Notes: a model not told the origin generated them from the letters alone. Positions 24,042 through 32,521 are shown, counted from the stretch's first letter. The stretch: 42,242 bases of DNA from an uncultured Eubacteriales bacterium (GCA_934643185.1 CAKUBN010000016.1:1-42242), one strand, 5' to 3'. Numbers and translations: made by a program.

Positions 24042-24082
24042 GATCCGCAAATGCAGTTCGCTGTGTTTGCGGGTCTTTTTTT
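24042..24082 (+). terminator. Terminator of rplJL
   Basis: A 10-bp stem, GATCCGCAAA (24042-24051) with TTTGCGGGTC (24066-24075) including one G-T pair, followed by seven T residues. Confidence 0.92.
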
Positions 24083-24102
24083 GTTTGTTTACAATTTGTT
24101 CG

Positions 24103-24131
24103 TTGATTTTTCTACACGGCACGGGTATACT
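24103..24131 (+). promoter_or_regulatory. Promoter of the marR-ABC operon
   Basis: TTGATT at 24103-24108 and TATACT at 24126-24131, spacer 17 bases. Confidence 0.75.
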
Positions 24132-24144
24132 ATGTTCAAAAAGA

Positions 24145-24185
24145 AACAGTTTATATTTCAACAATTCAATTTTCAATAAACTGTT
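24145..24185. promoter_or_regulatory. Candidate MarR operator (inverted repeat)
   Basis: A perfect 10-bp inverted repeat, AACAGTTTAT (24145-24154) and ATAAACTGTT (24176-24185), starts just past the expected transcription start of the marR operon. The position suits repression by the MarR protein encoded downstream, but the 21-base gap is longer than most MarR sites. Confidence 0.5.
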
Positions 24186-24211
24186 CATGCATGCGGAAAG
24201 GAGAGGTGAAA

Positions 24212-24673
24212 ATGAAAGAATGCGGAAAAAAGGAAGCAGGGTCGTACATCACGCAGATCTCGCGCATTGTCAATGTGGAGCTTAGAAAGCTGCTGAAGAA
24301 CGATTCGCTTTCGGCGACGGAGACGGGCGTGATCATGTGCACGGCCATCGGCATCGATACAGCGGGGCAGATCGCGCGGTACATGGGCGTTTCGCGCTCA
24401 CTGATGAGCAAGACGGTGGAAAACCTTGTGCGCGGCGGGTGGATCGAGACGAAACCAGACGAAAACGACCGCCGTGTGGTGCATTTATGTTTATTGCCGA
24501 AGGCGGAGCCGGCCGCGGCGCATTGCTGCGACCTGCGCGAGCGCTTTTTTGCGGCGATGATGGAGGGCGTCAGCCCCGAGGACATGGAGGTCTTTAACCG
24601 CGTGAGCAAGACCTTCAGCTTGAATCTGGAGAAATTCGTCGCGGAGGAAACGGCCCGCGCGAAGGCGAAATGA
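24212..24673 (+). CDS. MarR-family transcriptional regulator
   Basis: A 153-residue winged-helix regulator. The recognition region TAGQIARYMGVSRSLMSKTVENLVRGGWI and the wing residues DENDRR (about 81-86) are typical of MarR proteins. Such proteins repress an adjacent efflux operon until a drug or metabolite binds. The start ATG 24212 follows AAAGGAGAGG; an in-frame ATG at 24191 lacks a ribosome binding site. The two ABC exporter halves follow within 16 bases. Confidence 0.92.
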   Translation: MKECGKKEAGSYITQISRIVNVELRKLLKNDSLSATETGVIMCTAIGIDTAGQIARYMGVSRSLMSKTVENLVRGGWIETKPDENDRRVVHLCLLPKAEPAAAHCCDLRERFFAAMMEGVSPEDMEVFNRVSKTFSLNLEKFVAEETARAKAK

Positions 24674-24689
24674 GAAAGGAGAAAACCGA

Positions 24690-26906
24690 ATGAGATTGCT
24701 GAAAACGTACCTAAAGCCGTTTGCGGCGCTGGTGCTGGCGTGCATTCTGCTGCTTTTCGGGCAGGCGATGTGTGACTTGACATTACCGAACGTGATGAGC
24801 GACATTGTGAACACCGGCATTCAGCTTGGCGGCGTGGATGAGGCTGCACCTGCGGTTTTGAACCAACAGGCCGTTGACTTATTGACGCTGTTTATGAACG
24901 ACGCGGAGGCGGGGACGTTTAAAAACGCCTACACGCCGGTGGAGCACGGCAGCGATGAAGAGACGAAGCTTGCGAAAACCTACGAGAATATCAAGGACAT
25001 TGATGCGGTCGCTTTAAGCGAAGATGCAGACGTGCAGGCGGTGGGCGATGCCTACGGTAAAGCGGCGTATGCGTTCATGACGTTTCTGAAGGATTACGGC
25101 GCGCAGACCGGCCAGGCGATGGACGCCGAAAGCGGCGTGCAGGACATGGATATGCGTCAGCTTTATGCTGCTATCCCCATGTTACAGCAGATGCCGAAAG
25201 AGACGTTCAGCGAAGCGATCGATTCTGCCGAAAACGCGCAGTCGATGATCGGCTCGCAGGTGGGCGCAACGTTTACAAAGCTGTTCTATAAGGAACTCGG
25301 CGTCGATTTGGACGCAAAGCAGGTGCGCTACATTGTGATAAAGGGTCTCGAGATGCTCGGCATTGCGCTGCTCGGCGTACTGGCAGCGGTGCTCGTCGGC
25401 TTCTTCGCGTCGCGTGTTTCGTCCGGCGTGGCAAAGCAGATGCGCAGCGATGTGTTCCGCAAGGTGGAAAGCTTCTCCAACACGGAGTTCGATAAATTTT
25501 CCACCGCATCGCTCATCACGCGCACGACGAACGACGTGACGCAGGTGCAGATGCTTATTTCCATGGGTCTGCGTTTGATGTGCTACGCGCCGATCATGGG
25601 CGTGGGCGGCATTATTTTCGCGCTGCAAAAAAGCGTTTCGCTAAGCTGGATCATCGCGCTCGCGGTCATCGTTTTGCTGGGGCTTGTCATCGTACTTTTA
25701 AACGTTGCAATGCCGAAATTCAAGAGCTTGCAGCGTTTGACGGACAGATTAAACCTCGTCAGCCGCGAGAATTTGAGCGGCATGCTCGTGGTACGCGCGT
25801 TTACGAATGAGAAATTCGAGGAGGCGCGCTTTGATAAGGCGAATGAAGACCTCACCCGCACAAACCGCTTTACCCAGCGCGTGATGAGCGTTACAATGCC
25901 GATCATGATGCTCATCATGAATCTTGTCACGCTGCTCATCATGTGGGTGGGTGGGCACGCCATTGCGGAATCCACCATGCAGGTAGGCGACATGATGGCG
26001 TATATCCAGTACACAATGCAGATCATCATGTCGTTCCTGATGATTGCGATGATCTTCATTATGGTGCCGCGCGCCATGGTTTCCGCAGACCGTGTGCAGG
26101 AGGTGCTGACGACGGAGCTTTCCATTAAAGAGCCGGAAAACCCGGTTACACTCGGTAATGAAAGCGGTGAGCTGCGTTTTGACGACGTTTCCTTCCGCTA
26201 CGGCAACGCCGAGGAAGATACCTTGAGCCACATTTCGTTTACCGCCAAGCCCGGCCAAACGACGGCGTTTATCGGCGCAACGGGTGCGGGAAAATCGACG
26301 CTCATCAACCTCATCCCGCGTTTTTACGATGCCACCGGCGGCGCAGTTTACCTGAACGGCAAGGATATCCGCACGCTTTCGCAAAAGGAACTGCGCGATA
26401 ACATCGGTTACGTGCCGCAGAAGGCCATGCTGTTCTCCGGCACAATCGATTCCAACATCAAGTACGGCAAGGAAGACGCCGATGTGAACGAGGTGCTGGC
26501 AGCGCTCGATTGCGCACAGGCTACGGAATTTGTCAGCGAATTGCCGAACGGCGTGGAAAGCTCCATCGCGCAGGGCGGCAGCAACGTTTCCGGCGGCCAG
26601 AAGCAGCGCCTTGCCATTGCCCGTGCGCTCGTGAAAAAAGCGCCGGTGTATATTTTCGATGATAGCTTCTCCGCGCTCGATTTCAAAACGGATGCAAAGC
26701 TGCGCCGTGCGCTGACGAAATACACGGAAAACGCTGTCGTGCTCATCGTCGCGCAGCGCGTTTCCACCATCATGAACGCCGAGCAGATCATAGTGCTGGA
26801 TGAAGGCAAAATCGTCGGCAAGGGCACGCACAAAGAGCTTTTGAAAACGTGCCCGGAATACCGCGAGATTGCGGAAAGTCAGCTTTCAAAGGAGGAATTG
26901 GCATGA
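24690..26906 (+). CDS. ABC exporter half, degenerate-site subunit, with a large insertion
   Basis: A 738-residue half-transporter with membrane domain (about 1-465) and ATPase (about 490-738). Walker A is GATGAGKST (529-537) and the signature is VSGGQ (633-637). Walker B ends IFDDSFSALD, with Asp where the catalytic Glu normally sits, and the switch His is Gln (VAQRVST). These changes mark the non-catalytic partner of heterodimeric exporters. Between the first and second membrane helices lies an insertion of about 160 residues (45-210), Glu/Asp/Met-rich, probably extracellular; it makes the protein longer than the usual 570-620 residues. The ribosome binding site AGAAAGGAG precedes ATG 24690. 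The stop overlaps the next gene's start by four bases. Confidence 0.93.
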   Translation: MRLLKTYLKPFAALVLACILLLFGQAMCDLTLPNVMSDIVNTGIQLGGVDEAAPAVLNQQAVDLLTLFMNDAEAGTFKNAYTPVEHGSDEETKLAKTYENIKDIDAVALSEDADVQAVGDAYGKAAYAFMTFLKDYGAQTGQAMDAESGVQDMDMRQLYAAIPMLQQMPKETFSEAIDSAENAQSMIGSQVGATFTKLFYKELGVDLDAKQVRYIVIKGLEMLGIALLGVLAAVLVGFFASRVSSGVAKQMRSDVFRKVESFSNTEFDKFSTASLITRTTNDVTQVQMLISMGLRLMCYAPIMGVGGIIFALQKSVSLSWIIALAVIVLLGLVIVLLNVAMPKFKSLQRLTDRLNLVSRENLSGMLVVRAFTNEKFEEARFDKANEDLTRTNRFTQRVMSVTMPIMMLIMNLVTLLIMWVGGHAIAESTMQVGDMMAYIQYTMQIIMSFLMIAMIFIMVPRAMVSADRVQEVLTTELSIKEPENPVTLGNESGELRFDDVSFRYGNAEEDTLSHISFTAKPGQTTAFIGATGAGKSTLINLIPRFYDATGGAVYLNGKDIRTLSQKELRDNIGYVPQKAMLFSGTIDSNIKYGKEDADVNEVLAALDCAQATEFVSELPNGVESSIAQGGSNVSGGQKQRLAIARALVKKAPVYIFDDSFSALDFKTDAKLRRALTKYTENAVVLIVAQRVSTIMNAEQIIVLDEGKIVGKGTHKELLKTCPEYREIAESQLSKEELA

Positions 26907-28759
26907 GCGAACCGAAAAGAAACGCACCGCGTCCGCACGGGCCCGGCAGAGGCATGATGCCCACCGAAAAAGCCAAGGACTTCAAAGGCAGCTTTAAAAA
27001 GCTTATTTCGTATCTTTCCCCGTTTAAGTTTACAATACTCATCGTCGTCATTTTCGCGGCGCTTTCCACCGTGTTCACGATCGTCGGCCCGAAGATCCTC
27101 GCAAAAGCGACCGATGAGCTGACGGCCGGCTTGATGCGCATCATCACCGGCGCTGCGGAGGGCATTGACTTTGGCTATATCGCGAAAGTTTTACTGTTCC
27201 TTGTGGGGTTATATGCGTTGAGCGCGCTGTTCTCCTACATTCAGGGATTTACGATGTCCGGCGTTTCGGCGAAGGTCTCGTACAACATGCGCCGTGCCAT
27301 TATGGAGAAGATCGACCGCCTGCCTGTCTCATATTTTCACAAAACGAGTCAGGGTGACGTGCTTTCCCGCATCACGAACGATGTTGACACGCTCAGCCAG
27401 AGTCTTAACCAGAGTATCACGCAGCTTATCACGTCTGTGTGCTCTATCATCGGCGTGCTTATTATGATGCTTTCCATCAGCTGGCAGTTGACGCTTGTCG
27501 CGCTGTGCATCGTGCCGATTTCGTTGCTGCTTGTCGGACGCATTGTGAAATCCTCGCAGAAATACTTCGTCGGCCAGCAGGAATACCTCGGCGCGGTGAA
27601 CGGCCACGTGGAGGAAATGTACGGCGGCCACGTCGTTGTGAAGGCCTTTAACGGCGAAGAGCGCTCCATGGAGAAATTCGAGCGCGAAAACGAAAAGCTC
27701 TATAACGCGGGCTGGAAATCGGAGTTTCTCTCCGGCCTCATGCAGCCGATCATGGGCTTTGTGGGCAACCTCGGCTACGTTGTGGTTTGCATTTTGGGCG
27801 CATCCATGGCGGCGGGCGGCACCATGACCATCGGCGGCATTCAGGCGTTCATCCAGTATCTGCGCAGTTTTACGCAGCCCATCACGCAGATGGCGAGTAT
27901 CTCAAGCCAGGTGCAGCGCACCATGGCGGCGGCAGAGCGCATTTTCAACTTCCTCGATGAGCCCGAGATCGTCGAAAAAACGCCGAAATACACCGTGGAA
28001 GACAGCAACATTCGCGGCGACATCCGCTTTGACCATGTCTGCTTTGGCTACGAAGACACCGACGAGACCGTTATCCACGATTTCTCCGCCGATGTGAAAG
28101 CGGGCCAGAAAATCGCGATTGTCGGCCCGACGGGCGCAGGCAAAACGACCATGGTAAAGCTTTTGATGCGCTTCCACGACCTGAAATCCGGCGCGATCTA
28201 TCTCGACGGCAAGGACATTACGGAGTTTGCCCGCGGCGATCTCAGAAAAGAATTCGGCATGGTTTTGCAGGACACGTGGCTTTACAGCGGCACCATTATG
28301 GAGAACATCCGCTACGGCTGCTTGGACGCGACGGACGAGGAGGTCATCAAGGCGGCGAAAGCGGCGCAGGTCGACCACTTTGTGCGCACGCTGCCGGACG
28401 GCTACAACACGGTTTTGAACGAGGAAGCGACGAACGTCTCGCAGGGCCAGAAGCAGCTGCTGACCATCGCCCGCGCGATTTTGTCCGACAGCCGCATCAT
28501 GATCCTCGACGAAGCGACGAGCTCCGTCGATACGCGCACCGAGCTTTCCATCCAGACCGCGATGGACAACCTGATGCGCGGCCGCACGAGCTTCATCATC
28601 GCGCACCGCCTCTCGACGATCCGTAACGCCGGCCTCATCCTCTGCATGAAGGACGGCGACATTGTGGAGCAGGGCACGCACGAAGAGCTGCTCGCAAAAA
28701 ACGGCTTCTACGCAAACCTCTACAATAGCCAGTTCGAGCACGCAGAGGAAAGCGCATAA
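26903..28759 (+). CDS. ABC exporter half, catalytic subunit
   Basis: A 618-residue partner of the preceding half-transporter. Walker A is GPTGAGKTT (408-416), Walker B is ILDEATSSVD (534-543) with the catalytic Glu, and the switch His is H568 in IIAHRLST. Its signature motif is NVSQGQ (511-516) where SGGQ is usual; together with the altered Walker B of the partner this builds one dead and one active ATP site. The N-terminal 35 residues are Pro/Lys-rich and cytosolic. The start ATG 26903 follows AAAGGAGG; the frame is open to 26849 inside the previous gene. Substrates are probably drugs or peptides, by analogy to BmrCD/LmrCD-like systems. Confidence 0.93.
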   Translation: MSEPKRNAPRPHGPGRGMMPTEKAKDFKGSFKKLISYLSPFKFTILIVVIFAALSTVFTIVGPKILAKATDELTAGLMRIITGAAEGIDFGYIAKVLLFLVGLYALSALFSYIQGFTMSGVSAKVSYNMRRAIMEKIDRLPVSYFHKTSQGDVLSRITNDVDTLSQSLNQSITQLITSVCSIIGVLIMMLSISWQLTLVALCIVPISLLLVGRIVKSSQKYFVGQQEYLGAVNGHVEEMYGGHVVVKAFNGEERSMEKFERENEKLYNAGWKSEFLSGLMQPIMGFVGNLGYVVVCILGASMAAGGTMTIGGIQAFIQYLRSFTQPITQMASISSQVQRTMAAAERIFNFLDEPEIVEKTPKYTVEDSNIRGDIRFDHVCFGYEDTDETVIHDFSADVKAGQKIAIVGPTGAGKTTMVKLLMRFHDLKSGAIYLDGKDITEFARGDLRKEFGMVLQDTWLYSGTIMENIRYGCLDATDEEVIKAAKAAQVDHFVRTLPDGYNTVLNEEATNVSQGQKQLLTIARAILSDSRIMILDEATSSVDTRTELSIQTAMDNLMRGRTSFIIAHRLSTIRNAGLILCMKDGDIVEQGTHEELLAKNGFYANLYNSQFEHAEESA

Positions 28760-28777
28760 GCGCCATAAAACAAAACG

Positions 28778-28815
28778 AAGCTGTCTTCTCCTACAAAGAG
28801 AGGACAGCTTTTTTG
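28778..28815 (+). terminator. Terminator of the marR-ABC operon
   Basis: A 13-bp stem, AAGCTGTCTTCTC (28778-28790) with GAGAGGACAGCTT (28798-28810), one G-T pair, followed by TTTT. Confidence 0.9.
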
Positions 28816-28828
28816 GTAGTTTTAAAGC

Positions 28829-28858
28829 TTGACAAACGCCCGAAAGGGCGGCTACAAT
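28829..28858 (+). promoter_or_regulatory. Promoter of the esterase-like gene
   Basis: TTGACA at 28829-28834 and TACAAT at 28853-28858, spacer 18 bases. The spacer contains the small palindrome CGCCC-gaaa-GGGCG, which may bind a regulator. Confidence 0.8.
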
Positions 28859-28881
28859 AACCGCATAAAGGGGGCGTTTGT

Positions 28882-29907
28882 GTGTTTTTGGATGAACTGA
28901 AAAAGAGGAATGTACCGGGGCTTAAATCGCGCGCGGAGATGCTGGAGATTTTGCAGCGCGAGGAATACGGCTATTTGCCGAAAGCGCCGGAAGCATTTGT
29001 GTGGGAAGCGGAGCCCGGCGTGGTGGATAACTTCTGCGCGGGCAAGGCGACGCTGGAAAAGCTGACGTTCCGCGTTGTGGTGAACGGCAAAGATTTCGCG
29101 TTCCCGGTGTATTTGGCCGTGCCGACCGTGCCGGGGCCGCACCCGTTTTTTGTGCACATCAATTTCAGAAGCGACGTGCCGGACCGCTACATGCCGACGG
29201 AGGAGCTCATCGACAATGGCTTTGCGGTGCTTTCGTTCGGCTACGAGGACGTGACGCGCGACGACGGCGATTTCACCTCCGGCCTTGCGGGCGTTCTGTA
29301 TGAAAACGGCCGGCGCTCGCCGCATGACGCGGGTAAGATCGCGCTGTGGGCGTGGGCGGCGATGCGCTGCATGGACTACGCCGAGCACGACGAGCGGCTG
29401 GATTGCAAAAAATCTATCGTGTGCGGGCACTCGCGCCTTGGCAAAACGGCGCTGCTCACTGCGGCGCTTGACGAGCGTTTTGCGTTTGGCTACTCGAACG
29501 ATTCCGGCTGCGCGGGTGCGGCGCTGTTCCGCGGCAAAAAAGGCGAGCAGCTCGACGACATTTACCGGCAGTTCCCGTTCTGGTTCTGCGAATCGTTCGG
29601 GCAGTATGTTGAAAGAACAGATGAATTGCCGTTTGACCAGCACTATCTGCTCGCAAGCATTGCGCCGCGCTATGTATATGTGGCGTCCGCGGCGGGCGAC
29701 GATTGGGCAGACCCTGCGTCCGAGCTTTTAATCTGCTATGCGGCGGCAGGCGGCGACAAGGCGGCTTTCCCCTATGAAGAAACGGCAGAAAATTACGATT
29801 TTAACTTGCACGCGGGCCGCATCGGCTACCACCGCCGCCCGGGTCTGCACTATTTCAGCCGCGAGGACTGGAACCGGTTCATTGCATTTTTTGAGAGCAA
29901 AAAGTAA
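28882..29907 (+). CDS. Alpha/beta hydrolase, glucuronoyl esterase (CE15)-like
   Basis: A 341-residue serine hydrolase. The nucleophile is S184 in GHSRLGK. The histidine is H323 in GLHYFSREDW, and a likely acid is D273 or D274 in the GDDWADP segment after IAPRYVYVA. The SRxGK elbow, the NDSGCAGAAL segment (206-215) and the H-x-L-x-x-x-I-A-P-R stretch resemble carbohydrate esterase family 15 (4-O-methyl-glucuronoyl esterases) and related acetylxylan-esterase-like proteins. CE15 enzymes are normally secreted; here no signal peptide is visible, so it probably acts on imported oligosaccharides or another ester. The start is GTG 28882 with AAAGGGGGCG upstream. It is monocistronic; repeat element copy 3 lies 4 bases beyond its stop. 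Confidence 0.75.
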   Translation: MFLDELKKRNVPGLKSRAEMLEILQREEYGYLPKAPEAFVWEAEPGVVDNFCAGKATLEKLTFRVVVNGKDFAFPVYLAVPTVPGPHPFFVHINFRSDVPDRYMPTEELIDNGFAVLSFGYEDVTRDDGDFTSGLAGVLYENGRRSPHDAGKIALWAWAAMRCMDYAEHDERLDCKKSIVCGHSRLGKTALLTAALDERFAFGYSNDSGCAGAALFRGKKGEQLDDIYRQFPFWFCESFGQYVERTDELPFDQHYLLASIAPRYVYVASAAGDDWADPASELLICYAAAGGDKAAFPYEETAENYDFNLHAGRIGYHRRPGLHYFSREDWNRFIAFFESKK

Positions 29908-29911
29908 ATTA

Positions 29912-30116
29912 AAAGGGCGGCGTGTTGCCGCCCTTTAGGGAACCCATGCGACTGGGTTCCCTACGGTTCAAACGTCCCCCGGACGTTTGAACCTACCCTC
30001 CTAGTCTTTTGTGAGGCAAAAGGTGTTTCGTCGTCTGCGGACGACGACTTAGGGCGCTGCCCTAAGGACCCGCAAACTTTCTCGAAGAAAGTTTGAACAA
30101 AGACTTTAAAGTTTAT
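29912..30116 (+). repeat. Composite multi-hairpin element, copy 3
   Basis: About 205 bp: AAAGGGCGGC/GCCGCCCTTT (29912-29936), AGGGAACCCA/TGGGTTCCCT (29937-29962), GGTTCAAACGTCC-ccc-GGACGTTTGAACC (29965-29993), a CCTACCCTCC segment, TCGTCGTC-tgcg-GACGACGA (about 30027-30046), TTAGGGC-gct-GCCCTAA, AAACTTTCT-cga-AGAAAGTTT (30074-30094) and AAAGACTTTAAAGTTT. Relative to copies 1 and 2 the stems carry paired changes on both arms. It fills the gap between the convergent esterase and hydratase genes. Confidence 0.87.
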
Positions 30117-30124
30117 AAAACGAA

Positions 30125-30162
30125 AAAACGGCGAAGCCCGGAACAGGGTTCGCCGTTTTGTT
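30125..30162. terminator. Bidirectional terminator at the hydratase 3' end
   Basis: An 11-bp perfect stem, AAAACGGCGAA (30125-30135) with TTCGCCGTTTT (30149-30159), and an inner GCCC/GGG. T or A runs lie on both sides, so it works for the minus-strand hydratase and from the left. Confidence 0.88.
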
Positions 30163-30172
30163 ATATCTTATT

Positions 30173-32434
30173 TTAATTCTTACGGTTAAAATTGATGAGG
30201 CAGCCGGCTTTGACGATCTTCTTTTCGTCGTCCGTCATCGGTGCGATGTAAAGCTCGATCTCCTGGACTTCATCGCCGAGCACATACGCTTTGATGTTCT
30301 GCATATCGCCGTCCATGGCGTTCAAGATGTTCGGGACGAGGATATAATCGCCGACCTCAAACGTGGGCTCGTCTTTCATCTGGAACGGCAGCATGCCCCA
30401 GTTCATCACGTTGGAGCGGTAGCGCTTGGTGGCGTACTCGGAGCAGATATTCGCAAGGCCGCCCAAGACGCGCTGGCAGCTTGCCGCCTGTTCGCGCGCG
30501 GAGCCGTCACCGGGCTTCACGCAGTAAATGACACTGCCGATTTCGATTGTCTTTTCATCGACGTCGGGCAGGATGTTTTTCACTTTCCCGAGTGCGTTTT
30601 TCAGAGCTTCATCACTTTGTGCTTCGCCCGCAAGTCTCGCTTTTTCGAGTGCGCGGACATCCTTTGCACGCTGCACGTAACCGGGGTCGCGGCGGGAGAG
30701 TGTGAACTCCGCAAGCCCCAGTGGGTTGGAGCGGTACGAAGACGTTTCGCCGGACGGGATCAATTCGTCGGTCGTTGTGACCTTATCCATGATCTTCGAG
30801 CAGACGCGCAGCAGAATGTTCTGCGCAAGTGCCTCCTGCTCCGGCCAATCCTTGATGTTCGGGCCGTAGATGAGCTTATCCTCCGGCTCTGCCTTGCCGA
30901 AGCCGTTGTAAATGCGGGCGCGGTAGGAGGAATCATCGTAGTTGTATTCCGGCACCTCATAGCTGTCCGCATACTTTTCGGCGGAGGTCAAAATGCCGCC
31001 GTTTGCCGCCGTTGCCGCGATAGAACGTGCGTCCATGAGTGCGACGGCGCTCAGTTGGCCTGCGCCCGGCTTGGAGCCTTCGCGGTTCGGGAAGTTGCGT
31101 GTGGCGTGGCGGATGCTCAGCGCGTTATTCGCCGGTGTATCGCCTGCGCCGAAGCACGGGCCGCAGAATGCGGTCTTCACAATGGCGCCCGTCGCCATAA
31201 GGTCGGAAATGGCGCCCTTTGCGAGCAGGTCCATAAACACCGGCTGTGAGGACGGGTAGACGTCCAGTGTGAATTCGCCCTGACCGCACTGCGCGCCCTT
31301 TAAGATGTGCGCTGCCGCCATGACGTTCGTATATGTGCCGCCCGCGCAGCCCGCAATGATGCCCTGCTGCACCTGCAAACCCTTTGGGGTGATCTTATCC
31401 GTCAGACTGAATTCGATATCCTTGCCTTCCGTCAAGCGCGCGGCTTCCTTTTCTACTTCGCGCAGGATGTCGCCGAGATTCGCGTTCAATTCGTCAATCT
31501 CAAACGCGTTGCTCGGGTGGAATGGCAGCGCGATCATCGGCTTTACGGTGGAAAGGTCTACATAGACCAAGCCGTCGTAGTATGTCACGTCGGCTGGCTT
31601 TAACGCGCGGTAATCGTCCGCGCGGCCGTGCTTTGCGAGGTACGCCTTCGTGTCGTCGTCTGTGCACCAGACGGAGGTGAGACATGTGGTCTCGGTTGTC
31701 ATGACGTCCACGCCGTTGCGGTAATCGGTCGTCATGCTCTTGATGCCGGGGCCGACGAACTCCATGACCTTGTTTTTTACGTAGCCGTTTTTAAACACCG
31801 CGCCGATGATGGCAAGCGCGATGTCCTGCGGGCCCACGCCCGGGCGCGGCTTGCCGGTGAGGTACACCGCCACAACGCCGGGATACGCGACATCGTACGT
31901 GTTTTCGAGCAGCTGCTTGACGAGCTCGCCGCCGCCTTCGCCGATGGCCATGGTGCCGAGCGCACCGTAGCGCGTGTGGGAATCGGAGCCGAGAATCATT
32001 TTGCCGCAGCCCGCCATGGCCTCGCGCATGTACTGGTGAATGACCGCCATGTGGGGCGGCACATAAATGCCGCCGTATTTGCGCGCGGCGGAAAGGCCGA
32101 ACACGTGGTCGTCCTCGTTGATGGTGCCGCCCACGGCGCACAAGCTGTTGTGGCAGTTTGTGAGCACGTAGGGGATGGGGAACTTCTCCATGCCGGAGGC
32201 GCGCGCCGTCTGAATGATGCCGACGAACGTGATGTCGTGCGAGGCGAGCGCATCAAATTTTAAGCGCAGGTTCTGCATATCCTCTGCGGTGTTGTGCGCT
32301 TTTAAAATGGAATAGGCAATGGTACCCTGTTTTGCCGTGTCTTTTTGATAGGTCTCGGGTGCAGCGGCTTCCGGCACGATCTCTGTGCCGTTCACAAGGT
32401 AAACGCCGCCGTCATAAAGCTTTACCATATTCAT
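30173..32434 (-). CDS. Aconitase-family hydratase
   Basis: A 753-residue protein of the aconitase/IPM isomerase superfamily. The three cluster cysteines are present: C363 in GCAGGTYTN, and C424 and C427 in CGPC, which would hold a [4Fe-4S] cluster. SDSHT at 150-154 matches the family substrate motif. A C-terminal swivel domain (about 640-750) carries NVMNWGMLPF. It resembles the YbhJ-like 'hydratase' branch and not the citrate enzyme AcnA or AcnB, so the substrate is uncertain; dehydration/rehydration of a hydroxy-acid is expected. The start may be the ATG at 32434 (GGAAG 9 bases upstream) or the ATG at 32428. It has a consensus promoter, and the leader holds a GCGCAG/CTGCGC hairpin. Confidence 0.85.
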   Translation of the reverse strand: MNMVKLYDGGVYLVNGTEIVPEAAAPETYQKDTAKQGTIAYSILKAHNTAEDMQNLRLKFDALASHDITFVGIIQTARASGMEKFPIPYVLTNCHNSLCAVGGTINEDDHVFGLSAARKYGGIYVPPHMAVIHQYMREAMAGCGKMILGSDSHTRYGALGTMAIGEGGGELVKQLLENTYDVAYPGVVAVYLTGKPRPGVGPQDIALAIIGAVFKNGYVKNKVMEFVGPGIKSMTTDYRNGVDVMTTETTCLTSVWCTDDDTKAYLAKHGRADDYRALKPADVTYYDGLVYVDLSTVKPMIALPFHPSNAFEIDELNANLGDILREVEKEAARLTEGKDIEFSLTDKITPKGLQVQQGIIAGCAGGTYTNVMAAAHILKGAQCGQGEFTLDVYPSSQPVFMDLLAKGAISDLMATGAIVKTAFCGPCFGAGDTPANNALSIRHATRNFPNREGSKPGAGQLSAVALMDARSIAATAANGGILTSAEKYADSYEVPEYNYDDSSYRARIYNGFGKAEPEDKLIYGPNIKDWPEQEALAQNILLRVCSKIMDKVTTTDELIPSGETSSYRSNPLGLAEFTLSRRDPGYVQRAKDVRALEKARLAGEAQSDEALKNALGKVKNILPDVDEKTIEIGSVIYCVKPGDGSAREQAASCQRVLGGLANICSEYATKRYRSNVMNWGMLPFQMKDEPTFEVGDYILVPNILNAMDGDMQNIKAYVLGDEVQEIELYIAPMTDDEKKIVKAGCLINFNRKN

Positions 32435-32521
32435 TCACCGAAACTTCCGAAGGAGCCCGGAAGCGATCCTTTCTTTTAGCATTGCATGGCCGCGCAGAAA
32501 ATCCTGCGCTTAATTGCTTTC

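Noticed and set aside
30158..31249. 363-residue plus-strand frame opposite the hydratase
   Set aside because: It begins in the terminator and is antisense to a gene with intact aconitase motifs.
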